Position numbers and translations under genes: made by a program. DNA of 64,000 nt from G965279355 sp965279355 (lineage in GTDB: Bacteria; Pseudomonadota; Alphaproteobacteria; CACIAM-22H2), in NCBI GenBank assembly GCA_965279355.1, contig OZ257155.1, positions 1,240,001-1,304,000 on the forward strand, in the 5' to 3' direction. Position 1 is the stretch's first letter. Each line of letters opens with the position of its first letter. This document shows, piece after piece, positions 38,900 to 48,013 of the stretch. The notes under the pieces were generated by a model, which had not been told where the DNA came from, ran no database searches, and saw only the letters and a program-made list of their open reading frames with translations.

Positions 38900-40309
38900 A
38901 TGGCCGATGCAAAAAGCGTCCTGAAGATGATCAAGGACAACGACGTCAAGTACGTCGACCTTCGCTTCACCGACCCGCGCGGCAAGTGGCAGCACCTCGC
39001 GCACGCCGTCGAGACGATCAACGAAGACGTCTTCACCGACGGCCTGATGTTCGATGGCTCGTCGATCGCCGGCTGGAAGGCCATCAACGAATCCGACATG
39101 ACGCTGATCCCGGACCCCGCGTCCGCCGTCATGGATCCGTTCGCGGCGCAGCCGTCGCTGATCCTGTTCTGCGACATCTACGAGCCCAGCACCGGCCAGC
39201 CCTACAGCCGCGATCCGCGCTCGATCGCCAAGAAAGCCGAAGCCTACATGAAGGGCTCAGGCGTGGGCGACACCGCCTATTTCGGCCCGGAAATCGAGTT
39301 CTTCGTATTCGACGACGTGCGCTGGAAGAGCAGCATGAACCAGCAGTCTTACGTGCTTGAAAGCAGCGAGCTGCCGGACGCCACGGACCGCAAGTACGAA
39401 GACGGCAACATGGGCCATCGCCCGCCGACCAAGGGCGGCTACTTTCCCGTGCCCCCGGTCGACAGCGCCTCGGACCTCCGCGCCGAAATGCTGACGGTCA
39501 TGAAGGACATGGGCCTCAAGATCGAAAAGCACCACCATGAAGTGGCGCCGGCGCAGCACGAGCTGGGCAACGTGTTCTCGACGCTGATCACGGCCGCCGA
39601 CGGCTGCCAGATCTACAAGTATGTGGTCCACAACGTGGCGCACCAGTACGGCAAGTCGGCAACGTTCATGCCCAAGCCCATCAAGGGCGACAACGGTTCG
39701 GGCATGCATGTCCACCAGTCGATCTGGAAGAAGGGCAAGCCGCTCTTTGCCGGCAACGGCTACGCCGACCTGTCGGAAACCTGCCTGTTCTACATCGGCG
39801 GCATCATCAAGCACGCGAAGGCGATCAACGCCTTCACGAACCCGCTGACCAACAGCTACAAGCGCCTGATCCCCGGCTTCGAAGCCCCCGTCCTGCTCGC
39901 CTACTCGGCGCGCAACCGGTCGGCCTCCTGCCGTATTCCGTTCGCGACCAGCCCGAAGGCGAAGCGCGTCGAAGTCCGCTTCCCCGATCCGGGCAGCAAT
40001 CCGTATCTCGCCTTCGCCGCGATGCTGATGGCCGGCCTCGACGGCATCAAGAACAAGATCAAGCCAGGCAACCCGATGGACAAGAACCTGTACGACCTGC
40101 CGCCGGAGGAACTGAAGAAGGTTCCGCAGGTGTGCGGCTCGCTGCGCGAAGCGCTCGAAAACCTCGAGAAGGACCACAAGTTCCTGCTCCAGGGCGACGT
40201 GTTCACCGAAGACTTCATCCAGAGCTATATCGAGCTCAAGATGGAAGAGGTGCACAAGTTCGAGCACACCCCGCACCCGATCGAATTCGACATGTACTAT
40301 TCGATCTGA
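38900..40309 (+). CDS. glnA: Glutamine synthetase, type I
   Basis: A 469-residue class I glutamine synthetase, the normal length. It makes glutamine from glutamate, ammonia and ATP. Visible: the N-terminal VKYVDLRFTDPRGKWQH, LMFDGSSIAGWKAINESDM, the metal ligands in FGPEIEFFVFDDV, KPIKGDNGSGMHVHQSIW (ATP-binding signature) and the adenylylation site Tyr398 in NLYDLPPEE, so activity is controlled by GlnE under P-II. GGGGATAGAGATAATT precedes the start. A strong terminator follows. Confidence 0.98.
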   Translation: MADAKSVLKMIKDNDVKYVDLRFTDPRGKWQHLAHAVETINEDVFTDGLMFDGSSIAGWKAINESDMTLIPDPASAVMDPFAAQPSLILFCDIYEPSTGQPYSRDPRSIAKKAEAYMKGSGVGDTAYFGPEIEFFVFDDVRWKSSMNQQSYVLESSELPDATDRKYEDGNMGHRPPTKGGYFPVPPVDSASDLRAEMLTVMKDMGLKIEKHHHEVAPAQHELGNVFSTLITAADGCQIYKYVVHNVAHQYGKSATFMPKPIKGDNGSGMHVHQSIWKKGKPLFAGNGYADLSETCLFYIGGIIKHAKAINAFTNPLTNSYKRLIPGFEAPVLLAYSARNRSASCRIPFATSPKAKRVEVRFPDPGSNPYLAFAAMLMAGLDGIKNKIKPGNPMDKNLYDLPPEELKKVPQVCGSLREALENLEKDHKFLLQGDVFTEDFIQSYIELKMEEVHKFEHTPHPIEFDMYYSI

Positions 40310-40331
40310 TCGGATCGGTTCTGAAAATCAG

Positions 40332-40360
40332 CCCCCGCCGGGAAACTGGCGGGGGTTTTT
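40332..40360 (+). terminator. Rho-independent terminator after glnA
   Basis: CCCCCGCC (40332-40339) pairs perfectly with GGCGGGGG (40348-40355), loop of 8 bases, followed by TTTTT. It ends 10 bases before the converging DUF5985 gene. Confidence 0.92.
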
Positions 40361-40369
40361 CTTTTCCTG

Positions 40370-40639
40370 TCAGGAAGCGCTGCGCATGTTCTTATGGACG
40401 ATGCCGACGATGATTAGGCTGAATCCGGCCAGCCGCAGCAGATAGACCCAGCCGATCTCATCGCGGCCGAATTCCAGCAGCACCACCAGCGCCTGGTTCA
40501 CGGCCAAGAGCAGGAACGCTCCGGCAAAGATCGCGAACAGGCCGTCGCGAGTACGCTTCCAGAAGCGCAGAAAGAACATCGCGGAGACAAAAAATCCCAT
40601 CGTGATGATGCCGGATCCGAAATCGAGGAGCGTCGTCAT
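40370..40639 (-). CDS. DUF5985 small membrane protein, copy 2
   Basis: An 89-residue protein starting MTTLLDFGSGIITMGFFVSAMFFLRFWKRTRDGL. It has three hydrophobic helices, about residues 6-25, 34-55 and 64-82, and the short RFWKRTRDGLF signature shared with its neighbour. Its ATG shares a base with the stop of the preceding gene, showing translational coupling. The two DUF5985-type proteins probably form a heteromeric membrane unit. No function is known. Confidence 0.75.
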   Translation of the reverse strand: MTTLLDFGSGIITMGFFVSAMFFLRFWKRTRDGLFAIFAGAFLLLAVNQALVVLLEFGRDEIGWVYLLRLAGFSLIIVGIVHKNMRSAS

Positions 40640-40908
40640 CAGTCGGTCTCCCAGATAAAGCCCCACAGAAGCACGCTGATCGCCCCGATCGACGCAATGT
40701 GCCGAAAGGGGAGCAGATTTACTTCGGTCGGGAAGATCACGATGTCGAGAAAGACCAGCAGGTTGTTGATCGCCAGCCCGACGAAGCACAAGGCGCTCCA
40801 GAACAGCAGCCGGTTGCCGGTCCGTCGCCAGCCACGCAGCAGCAGAATCATGCAGATCGCGCTCGCGACCACGCACATGAAAAAGACAAATGGCTGAACG
40901 ACGCCCAT
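40639..40908 (-). CDS. DUF5985 small membrane protein, copy 1
   Basis: An 89-residue, three-helix membrane protein (MGVVQPFVFFMCVVASAICMILLLRGWRRTGNRLLFWSALCFVGLAINNLLVFLDIVIFP). The RGWRRTGNRLLFWSALCFVGLAINN block aligns with RFWKRTRDGLFAIFAGAFLLLAVNQ of the next gene, so the pair are paralogues of equal length. It is preceded by a winged-helix-like protein gene two bases upstream, giving a three-gene unit. Function unknown. Confidence 0.75.
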   Translation of the reverse strand: MGVVQPFVFFMCVVASAICMILLLRGWRRTGNRLLFWSALCFVGLAINNLLVFLDIVIFPTEVNLLPFRHIASIGAISVLLWGFIWETD

Positions 40909-40910
40909 CG

Positions 40911-41279
40911 TCAGTCCTTCCTCAGCTTGAAAGCGTCCGCGAAATCCTGAATCTTTCGCGCATCGGCCGAATAGATTTCCTTCATCACGGCCATCGGCCG
41001 GGTCGCATGATCGCGCGCCACCTGGTCGACAATAGTCTTGAGCGGCTCCGATGCCGGGCTATAGCGGACAGCGCCGGACTCATCCTCGGCGATCAGGCTG
41101 GCCATGCGGAACGTCGACAGCACTTCGTTAACAAGGCTCGGCGACGCGCGCAGTTCACGAGTCAGCGCATCGACGGTCCAGGCGCGCCCTTCGTGCTTGC
41201 GCAAGAAGATCAACAGTTCCAGCGCCCACATCGACCGGATCGCGACCCGGAGAAAGGTTTTCTCTTCGTCCGAGAACAT
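40911..41279 (-). CDS. Putative winged-helix protein, regulator-like
   Basis: 122 residues if started at the ATG at 41279; an ATG at 41309 would add ten. The sequence WALELLIFLRKHEGRAWTVDALTRELRASPSLVNEVLSTFRMASLIAEDESGAVRYSPAS reads as a winged helix-turn-helix: a helical pair, a recognition-like helix (SPSLVNEVLSTF) and a two-strand wing. The short helical C-terminus could be a dimerisation part. It is the first gene of the unit with the two DUF5985 membrane proteins, so it may regulate them or sense with them. No exact family recognised. Confidence 0.65.
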   Translation of the reverse strand: MFSDEEKTFLRVAIRSMWALELLIFLRKHEGRAWTVDALTRELRASPSLVNEVLSTFRMASLIAEDESGAVRYSPASEPLKTIVDQVARDHATRPMAVMKEIYSADARKIQDFADAFKLRKD

Positions 41280-41434
41280 CGGTCGATTTTGAACATCGAC
41301 GGCAAACATGCAACCGCTTAATTCGGAACAGAGGGTGCACAAATTTCCGGCGGACGCCGATAAAGGTCACTTGACGTATCCTTTCCGGATCATCTCGGCT
41401 AACTTCGCGCTCTGGCTTTTCTTTCAGGGCATTC

Positions 41435-43021
41435 ATGCGCGACTTTCATTTTCCCGGCCGCTCCACCGTCCATTCGCTCAACGGCATGGCCGCAACGTCT
41501 CATCCCCTCGCGTCGCTCGCGGCAATCGACGTCCTGCGCCAGGGCGGCACGGCCGCCGATGCGGCAGTGACCGCCAGCGCGCTCCTCAGCGTGATCGAGC
41601 CGCAATCGACCGGTATCGGCGGCGACTGTTTCGCGCTCTACGCGCCCCGCGGCGGCAGCAAGGTCGTCGCTTATAACGGCTCCGGCTGCGCGCCGGCGGC
41701 GGCGAATTCCGACTGGTATCTCGAACGCAAGATGACGGCGATCCCGCTGACCGGTCCGCATTCCGTCACGGTCCCCGGCGCTGTCCACGCATGGGCGTGC
41801 CTGCTGAACGATCACGGTCGCAAGGGTCTCGACGCCGCAATGCAGCCCGCAATCCATGCCGCCGCAGACGGCTACATCGTCGGTCCCCGCGTTGCTTGGG
41901 ATTGGGAGCGGAACCTCGACAAGCTGAAGAAGGGCGCCAACACGATCCCGCGCCTGCTGCCTGGCGGCCAGGCGCCAAAGACCGGCGACGTCATCAAGCA
42001 ACCCGAACTGGCCGCCACCCTTCGCGCAATCGCCGCGAAAGGTCCTGAGGCGTTCTATCGCGGCGCGGTCGCCGAAGACATGGTCGAGACGCTGCGCAGC
42101 CTCGGCGGCCTGCATACACTCGACGATTTCGCAAAACACACGACCGAGCGGCCGGGTGCCATTCACACCAACTATCGCGGCTACGATGTCTGGCAGTGCC
42201 CGCCCAACGGTCCGGGCGCCACGATGCTGCTGATGATGAACATCCTGAGCGGCCTCGATCTGTCGAAATACGGCCCGATGAGCGTCGAGCGGTTCCATCT
42301 CGAAGCCGAAGCGTCGCGCCTCGCCTATCTCGCGCGCGAACAGACCATCGCCGATCCACGACATGTGCCCGTCGATGTCGAGAAATTCCTCTCGCCGGCC
42401 TTCGCCGCCGAATTGCGCGCCAAGATCTCGCTCGACCGGATGTGCGACCTGCCGATCGTCAAGCCGCCGTCGCGGCCGTCGACAATCTATTGCTGCGTCG
42501 TCGACAAGGATCGCAATGCCTGCTCATTCATCAACTCGATTGCCTACGGCTTCGGCTCGGCGGTCTGGGCGCCCAGGAGCGGCGTGCTGCTGCAGAACCG
42601 CGGCAGCGGCTTCCGCGTCGAGCCCGGCCATCCCAACAACATCGCGGGCGGCAAACGCCCGCTGCATACGATTATCCCAAGCATGCTGACCAAAGGCGAA
42701 CGCGCAGTGATGCCGTTCGGCGTCATGGGCGGCCAGTACCAGCCAACGGGCCAGGTGCATGTGGCAACAAATGTGCTCGACTACGGCCTCGACGTTCAGG
42801 CCGCCATCGATATGCCGCGTGCGCTGCATTACGAGGACATCTACGAACTTGAAACCAGCGTGCCGGAAACGCTGGCACAGGGTCTGGCGAAGCTCGGTCA
42901 CAAGATCGTCCGCAAGGCGGAACCGCATGGCGGCGGTCAAGCCATCTGGATCGACTGGGAGAAGGGTACGCTCACCGGGGGCTCCGACCCGCGCAAGGAC
43001 GGCTGCGCACTTGGCTACTGA
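41435..43021 (+). CDS. Gamma-glutamyltransferase-family protein (lidless type)
   Basis: A 528-residue Ntn-hydrolase-fold protein. STGIGGDCFALYAPRGG and the rest of the large subunit are typical. Alignment of TIYCCVVDKDRNACSFINSI with the TTHYSVVDKD block places Thr350 as the autoprocessing nucleophile, giving subunits of about 349 and 179 residues. NRGSGFRVEPGHPNNIAGGKRPLHTIIPSM follows directly, so the lid loop of E. coli GGT is missing, as in YwrD-like and cephalosporin acylase-like members. No signal peptide is seen, so it is probably cytoplasmic. The substrate may be a glutamyl or glutaryl amide. Confidence 0.85.
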   Translation: MRDFHFPGRSTVHSLNGMAATSHPLASLAAIDVLRQGGTAADAAVTASALLSVIEPQSTGIGGDCFALYAPRGGSKVVAYNGSGCAPAAANSDWYLERKMTAIPLTGPHSVTVPGAVHAWACLLNDHGRKGLDAAMQPAIHAAADGYIVGPRVAWDWERNLDKLKKGANTIPRLLPGGQAPKTGDVIKQPELAATLRAIAAKGPEAFYRGAVAEDMVETLRSLGGLHTLDDFAKHTTERPGAIHTNYRGYDVWQCPPNGPGATMLLMMNILSGLDLSKYGPMSVERFHLEAEASRLAYLAREQTIADPRHVPVDVEKFLSPAFAAELRAKISLDRMCDLPIVKPPSRPSTIYCCVVDKDRNACSFINSIAYGFGSAVWAPRSGVLLQNRGSGFRVEPGHPNNIAGGKRPLHTIIPSMLTKGERAVMPFGVMGGQYQPTGQVHVATNVLDYGLDVQAAIDMPRALHYEDIYELETSVPETLAQGLAKLGHKIVRKAEPHGGGQAIWIDWEKGTLTGGSDPRKDGCALGY

Positions 43022-43448
43022 GCGAACCACAATCCCGGTCACGCGCAACGTCGCCATCGACGAACGCGATATCGAGGAGCAGTTCGTCCGCGCGTCGGGC
43101 CCCGGCGGCCAGAACGTCAACAAGGTGTCGACGGCGGTCGAGCTGCGCTACGACCCCAGGCGCTCGGGGCTGGATTATCCGGCCTTGGTGCGGCTGCGGG
43201 AGATCGCCGGCAGCCGCATGACGGCCGACGGCATCCTCATCATCCAGGCCCAGCGATTCCGCAGTCAGCTTCAGAACCGTGACGATGCCCGCCAACGTCT
43301 GGTCGAACTGCTGCGCGAAGCGGCGGTAAAGCCCAAGGCACGCCACAAGACAAAGCCCAGCCGCTCGGCCAAACTGAAACGGCTGGAATCAAAGAAACAG
43401 CGCGGCAAGACCAAACAGGGGCGCGGACGGGTCCGCGGCGACGAATAG
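43011..43448 (+). CDS. arfB: Peptidyl-tRNA hydrolase ArfB (ribosome rescue factor)
   Basis: A 145-residue protein. The only plausible start is TTG at 43011, inside the end of the ggt-like gene (11-base overlap) with AAGGA 11 bases upstream; no ATG lies before the catalytic motif. GPGGQNVNK (GGQ at residues 32-34) is the peptide-release motif, and the tail from about residue 105 is extremely Lys/Arg-rich (KARHKTKPSRSAKLKRLESK), the part that enters the empty mRNA channel of stalled ribosomes in the ArfB/YaeJ family. The rare start and overlap suggest low, coupled translation. Confidence 0.9.
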   Translation: MATERTTIPVTRNVAIDERDIEEQFVRASGPGGQNVNKVSTAVELRYDPRRSGLDYPALVRLREIAGSRMTADGILIIQAQRFRSQLQNRDDARQRLVELLREAAVKPKARHKTKPSRSAKLKRLESKKQRGKTKQGRGRVRGDE

Positions 43449-43451
43449 ACG

Positions 43452-43859
43452 TCAGCCGCCGCCGTGCCGGCGCTCAAGCACCGTCGAGATGCGCGCCTCG
43501 AGTTGCGCGCGCTTAACCGGCTTCACCACATACGCGCCGACACCGAGCTTGATGGCTCGCTGCACAAGCTGCGCATCGCTATGGGCTGTCAGCATGATCA
43601 CCGGCGTCTGCGGCGTGGGCGGCGGCGGCGCATGTCGGCGCATCCGCTCGACAAAGGTCAGCCCGTCCATCGGCTCCATATCGATATCGCAAATGATCAG
43701 CTCGGGCGCGACTTCCCTGTTCTTCTTAAGCGCAGACTCGCCATCGTTGGCGTGAACGATGTCGCGAAAGCCGATCTCCCGTAACATGCTGCTGATCAGA
43801 TCCCGCATGAAGTCATTGTCGTCGACGACCAGAACCGTCATCTTGCTGATATCGTACAT
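43452..43859 (-). CDS. Single-domain response regulator (CheY-like receiver)
   Basis: A 135-residue receiver. VLVVDDNDFMRDLISSM holds the acidic pocket, IICDIDMEPMDGL the phospho-acceptor aspartate, VIMLTAHSD the Thr switch and VVKPVKRAQL the lysine. A poly-proline loop (HAPPPPTPQTP) extends the region after the acceptor. There is no output domain, so it works through protein contacts or as a phosphate shuttle. It lies 18 bases after the hybrid kinase gene and is almost surely its partner. Confidence 0.92.
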   Translation of the reverse strand: MYDISKMTVLVVDDNDFMRDLISSMLREIGFRDIVHANDGESALKKNREVAPELIICDIDMEPMDGLTFVERMRRHAPPPPTPQTPVIMLTAHSDAQLVQRAIKLGVGAYVVKPVKRAQLEARISTVLERRHGGG

Positions 43860-43877
43860 ACCGCCGCTTGCTCCCGC

Positions 43878-46800
43878 TTAAATCCGAACCTGCCCAACTG
43901 CTTCCCTGACCCGCCCGAAGGCCGGGCCAAGCCTGGCACTCAACGCCCCCGCCGCATCCCAATCCCCCGCTTTGATCGCAATTTCGAGATCGGCGCACAA
44001 GGCGGCAAACTCCTCCGCACCCGCGGAACGCGACGCGCCTTTCGCAGAATGCACCACTTTACGCGCATCATCGGCGGCGCGCGCGGCAATCGTGCGGCCG
44101 ATCGCGTGGACAAGCGGCTCGGTGGTTTCCACGTACCGACGTAGTAAGGCGATCGCTCCGTCGTCGATATCGCCGAAGATTTCCCGCATCCGCTCCAGGT
44201 CGAGCACCGCCGCTGTCTTGTCGCTCTGCCGTGCAACCACGGGGGCCACAAGACCGGACGCGTCGCCGCGCGGCAGCCAGCGGGCCAGCGTGTCGCGAAG
44301 CTGTGCCAAGTTGACGGGCTTGCTGAGGTAGTCATCCATGCCGGCGGCCAGACAACGCTCCGCCTCGCCGCTCAGCACGTTGGCAGTCAAGGCGATGATC
44401 GGCATACGCCGGCGGCCGGTGGCACGCTCGCTGTCGCGTATCGCGGCGGTCAGCTCCAGCCCATCCATCTCCGGCATGTGCACGTCGGTGATCAGCAGAC
44501 CATATTTCGTCTTTTCAAATTCGGTCAGCGCCTCTCGGCCGTCCACTGCCAGATCGGCGGCATAGCCAAGCCGCGAGAGTTGGCGAAGAATGACCAGCTG
44601 GTTTGTCGTGTTGTCCTCCGACACCAGGATCAGGCGGCCTTCCGCCAGCGCCGTCTCGCGATCGGGCCCCTCACCGATATCGGCATCAATGCTGACGTCC
44701 CTGTTCTCAACCTGACCGACCGCGCGTCCGCAGGCTTCGGCAATCGCGCGGAACAGGGTTGAGCGGCGCACCGGCTTGGTAAGATAGGCCGAGAAGCCCG
44801 CCGCGAGCGCGCGCGAGCGCTGACCCGGATCATCATAAGCGGTCAGCAGGATCATCGGCTTGGCAATCAGCTGCGGCTCGTCTTCCAGCGTCCGGCGGAA
44901 CAGAAACCCGTCCATGCCCGGCAATCTGAGATCGACGATGATCGCGTCCACCGCGACGCTCGCCTCCGCGTAGCGGCGCAGCAGCGAGATGGCAGCTTCG
45001 GCGGAACCGACCGCTTCGACTTGCACGCCCTTCATGGCGAGATAGTTGATCAGGACTTCCTGTACCGTCTCGTTGTCCTCGATGAGGACAATCGACAAGC
45101 CGGTCAGGTCGGCTTCATCAGGTTCACGCGCGGCTCCGGGTATCACGGTCATCGTGAACCAGAAGGTCGATCCCTGCCCCGGCAAGCTTTCGGCCCCGAT
45201 TTCACCACCCATCCGTTCCACAAGACGACGGGAGATCGACAGGCCAAGCCCCGTGCCGCCGAACCGCCGCGTGGTCGAATCGTCAGCCTGCGCGAACGGC
45301 TGGAACAGGCGCCCCAGCGCCTCGGGACTGAGACCGATACCCGTATCGGAGATGCGCGCGCACAACTTCATCCCGCCCTGTATCGCGGCTTCGACGGAAA
45401 CGCGGACGGAAACCTGCCCGCGCTCTGTGAACTTGATCGCGTTGCCGACCAGGTTGAACAGAATTTGCCGCAGTCGCACCGGATCGCCTTCAACGGAAGG
45501 CGGCACGGACCCATCGACATAGGTGGTGAGCAGCAGCTTTTTCTTGTGCGCGGCGGGCGCCATCGTATCGGCAACGCCCTCGACAAGCGCCAGAGGCGAC
45601 ATGGGCACCCGCTCGATCTGCAGCTTCCCGGCTTCGATCTTCGAGAAGTCGAGAATGTCGTCGATGATCTTCAGCAGGGACGATGCCGATTCGCCAATCA
45701 CCCCGGTCAGCTCGCGCTGCTCCGGATTGAGCGGCGTCTGTTGCAAAAGCTCTAACATCCCAAGCACGCCGTTCATCGGCGTACGAATTTCGTGGCTCAT
45801 CGTCGCCAGGAAGGTCGATTTTGCCTGCGTTGCGTCCTCGGCCCGCTCCTTGGCCAGGCGCAACTCTTCGGCCGCCGCCTTCCGCTCGGAGAAATCGTAG
45901 TACCAGGAGAGCGTCGCCGGCTGACCCTCAAAGACGATGCGCTCCATCGTCAGCAGCAGCCAGAGTGGCGTGCCGTCCTTTGCGTCGACCTGGATCTCAT
46001 AATCGCGCACCGCGCCATGGTCGCGCAGCGCTGCACTAAGGCGCTTTCGCTCTTCGTCGTTCTTGAAAAAGCTGCGAACGTCGAGGTTCTGGCACTGTTC
46101 TTCCGTCACGCGGCCCATTTCGCGCCAGCGTGCGTTGGAAAACACATGCCGGCCGCCGCGCGTGGCAACCATGACGCCGATCGGGCTCGCTTCAAGAATG
46201 GCCCGCAGCTGTGCCTCTTTCTGGCGCACGGCCTCTTCCGCGCGCTTGCGCTCGGAAATATCGATGAACCAGCCAAGTGTGGCCGGTTGCCCCTCGAAGG
46301 TCGTCCGCTCGAGCGACGCAAGCGCCCAATACGAGGTACCGTCAGCCCCGACGGTTTCAAGCTCTTCGTTATAGATGGCGCCCTTGTCGCGGATCGTCTG
46401 GGCAACACGATCTCGTTGTTCCTCGCTGCGGTAGAACGTCCGCGTGTCGATTGATCGAACGTCGCCGTCGCTGAATGGGCGAACCAGCCTGGCAAATTCT
46501 GCATTCCAGAAGACCGGCTTGCCGTCACGCGCTGTGATCGACACGCCTGCCGGGCTCGATTCAAGGACCGCGCGGAGATGCGCCTGCTCTCTGCGAACAG
46601 CCGCCTCGGCTTCTCGTCGCTCCGTAATATCCTCGACGGAGCCTTCGAAGTAGAGCGTGTTCCCCTGCATATCGCGAACCGTGCGTGCGTTCTCCGAAAT
46701 CCAGATAATCTTGCCGTCGCGCTGCCGGATCTGCGACTGGAATTCGCGGACGCCGCCATTCTGCTGCATTAGGCGCACGAACTCGACGCGGCGGCCTGGA

Positions 46801-47459
46801 TCGACATACAGCATGTGGCTGATATCGGTCATCTCCTGCATCAGCTGCTCGGCTGAGTCATAACCGTAGATGCGGGCCAGCGCCGGATTGGCGCGAAGGT
46901 AGTGACCGTCGGCGGTCGTCTGGAAAATGCCTTCGACGGCCTGTTCGAAGATCGAGCGGAAATCGCGCTCCGCCGTCACAAGCTGTTCTTCCAACTCCTT
47001 GCGGCGATCGATGATCGCAACGGCGCTGAGGATCGCTTCGTCACCGCGATAGTGGATGCGGCTGGACGAGACGAGGCCCCAAAACAATGTTCCGTCCGAT
47101 TTCTTCAGGCGGATTTCGATACCAGCCGCCTGACCGCCGCCGCGGTTGACGCTGTCCAGAAGCTTCAACCGCTCCAGCGGATCGGCATAAAGGGTGCGGA
47201 TGTCGACCTGCCCCAGCCGGTCCGGCGGAAGGCCGAACAGGACCAGACCATGGTCGTTTGCGTAGAGAATGCCGTGACCGGACAGCGAGGTGATGATGAT
47301 CGGGATCGGCAGCGCCGTGACGATCTCGCGCTGCGCCTCGTCCCGCCGGGTCTGGGTTTCCCGTTGGGCCGTGCGATCGGACAGATCGCGCAGGGCAAAG
47401 CCACTGGCCTTGCCAGCTTCCGCGCCGTCGCTACGCCACCGTTCCCAGAATCCAGCCAT
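43878..47459 (-). CDS. Soluble hybrid sensor histidine kinase with four PAS, two receivers and Hpt
   Basis: 1193 residues from the ATG at 47459; a TTG six codons earlier is less likely. Order: four PAS domains (about residues 35-150, 155-285, 290-405, 410-530), a dimerisation domain with MSHEIRTPMNGVLGM (phospho-His about 560), ATPase domain (FNLVGNAIKFTERG, FQPFAQADDSTTRRFGGTGLGLSISRRLV), two receivers (IVDLRLPGMDG and ITDVHMPEMDG) and a C-terminal Hpt (VHSAKGASRSAGA). No membrane segments are visible, so it senses cytoplasmic signals. It is a complete BarA-like phosphorelay passing phosphate to the receiver downstream. Confidence 0.95.
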   Translation of the reverse strand: MAGFWERWRSDGAEAGKASGFALRDLSDRTAQRETQTRRDEAQREIVTALPIPIIITSLSGHGILYANDHGLVLFGLPPDRLGQVDIRTLYADPLERLKLLDSVNRGGGQAAGIEIRLKKSDGTLFWGLVSSSRIHYRGDEAILSAVAIIDRRKELEEQLVTAERDFRSIFEQAVEGIFQTTADGHYLRANPALARIYGYDSAEQLMQEMTDISHMLYVDPGRRVEFVRLMQQNGGVREFQSQIRQRDGKIIWISENARTVRDMQGNTLYFEGSVEDITERREAEAAVRREQAHLRAVLESSPAGVSITARDGKPVFWNAEFARLVRPFSDGDVRSIDTRTFYRSEEQRDRVAQTIRDKGAIYNEELETVGADGTSYWALASLERTTFEGQPATLGWFIDISERKRAEEAVRQKEAQLRAILEASPIGVMVATRGGRHVFSNARWREMGRVTEEQCQNLDVRSFFKNDEERKRLSAALRDHGAVRDYEIQVDAKDGTPLWLLLTMERIVFEGQPATLSWYYDFSERKAAAEELRLAKERAEDATQAKSTFLATMSHEIRTPMNGVLGMLELLQQTPLNPEQRELTGVIGESASSLLKIIDDILDFSKIEAGKLQIERVPMSPLALVEGVADTMAPAAHKKKLLLTTYVDGSVPPSVEGDPVRLRQILFNLVGNAIKFTERGQVSVRVSVEAAIQGGMKLCARISDTGIGLSPEALGRLFQPFAQADDSTTRRFGGTGLGLSISRRLVERMGGEIGAESLPGQGSTFWFTMTVIPGAAREPDEADLTGLSIVLIEDNETVQEVLINYLAMKGVQVEAVGSAEAAISLLRRYAEASVAVDAIIVDLRLPGMDGFLFRRTLEDEPQLIAKPMILLTAYDDPGQRSRALAAGFSAYLTKPVRRSTLFRAIAEACGRAVGQVENRDVSIDADIGEGPDRETALAEGRLILVSEDNTTNQLVILRQLSRLGYAADLAVDGREALTEFEKTKYGLLITDVHMPEMDGLELTAAIRDSERATGRRRMPIIALTANVLSGEAERCLAAGMDDYLSKPVNLAQLRDTLARWLPRGDASGLVAPVVARQSDKTAAVLDLERMREIFGDIDDGAIALLRRYVETTEPLVHAIGRTIAARAADDARKVVHSAKGASRSAGAEEFAALCADLEIAIKAGDWDAAGALSARLGPAFGRVREAVGQVRI

Positions 47460-47510
47460 GCTACCCCGCTGGCGCAAAATACCATGGCGGGACCGCCATT
47501 CTAAAGCAGC

Positions 47511-47906
47511 CTAGCGCTCCGGCGGCACCGGACGCGGCTGCCCATCGGGACCGATGGCGACATATGTAAACGTGCCCTCGGTCACCTTGGTCAGCGGCCC
47601 GCCCTGATGGTGAGGGCGCTTCCAGGTTTCGATCCGGACCGTCAGGGAGGACCGCCCGATCCGCACGATGTCTGTGTAGCAGCTCACCAGGTCGCCAACC
47701 TTGACCGGCTTATGGAAGGTCATGGCCTCGACAGCGACGGTCACGACGCGCCCGTCCGCGCGTGTCCCAGCCACCGTTCCGCCCGCCAGGTCCATCTGGG
47801 ATAGCAGCCACCCGCCGAAAATATCGCCCTGGGGATTGGTATCGGCCGGCATTGCGACGGTCCGGAGGGCCGGCTCGCCGGCCGGAGGGGACGTTTCTGC
47901 GGTCAT
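47511..47906 (-). CDS. Acyl-CoA thioesterase, YciA-like hotdog fold
   Basis: A 131-residue hotdog protein. MPADTNPQGDIFGGWLLSQMDLAGG is the signature of YciA/acyl-CoA hydrolases with the catalytic Asp, followed by FHKPVKVGDLVSCYTDIVRIGRSSLTVRIETWKR. It would hydrolyse short- to medium-chain acyl-CoA in the cytoplasm. It is divergent from parE with 107 bases between them; that gap contains a small palindrome CTACA-TCT-TGTAG at 47938-47950. Confidence 0.92.
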   Translation of the reverse strand: MTAETSPPAGEPALRTVAMPADTNPQGDIFGGWLLSQMDLAGGTVAGTRADGRVVTVAVEAMTFHKPVKVGDLVSCYTDIVRIGRSSLTVRIETWKRPHHQGGPLTKVTEGTFTYVAIGPDGQPRPVPPER

Positions 47907-48013
47907 TAACCTTCCTCCACTACCGCGACCGATCTTACTACATCTTGTAGGGATCGCACCTTTCCAATACTTTCGCCTGCGAGTCTCACCCAGTCACTGA
48001 TTTGAAGAAGAGC

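Noticed and set aside
47938..47950. Small palindrome CTACA-TCT-TGTAG between the thioesterase and parE
   Set aside because: Arms of 5 bases are too short to claim an operator without further copies.
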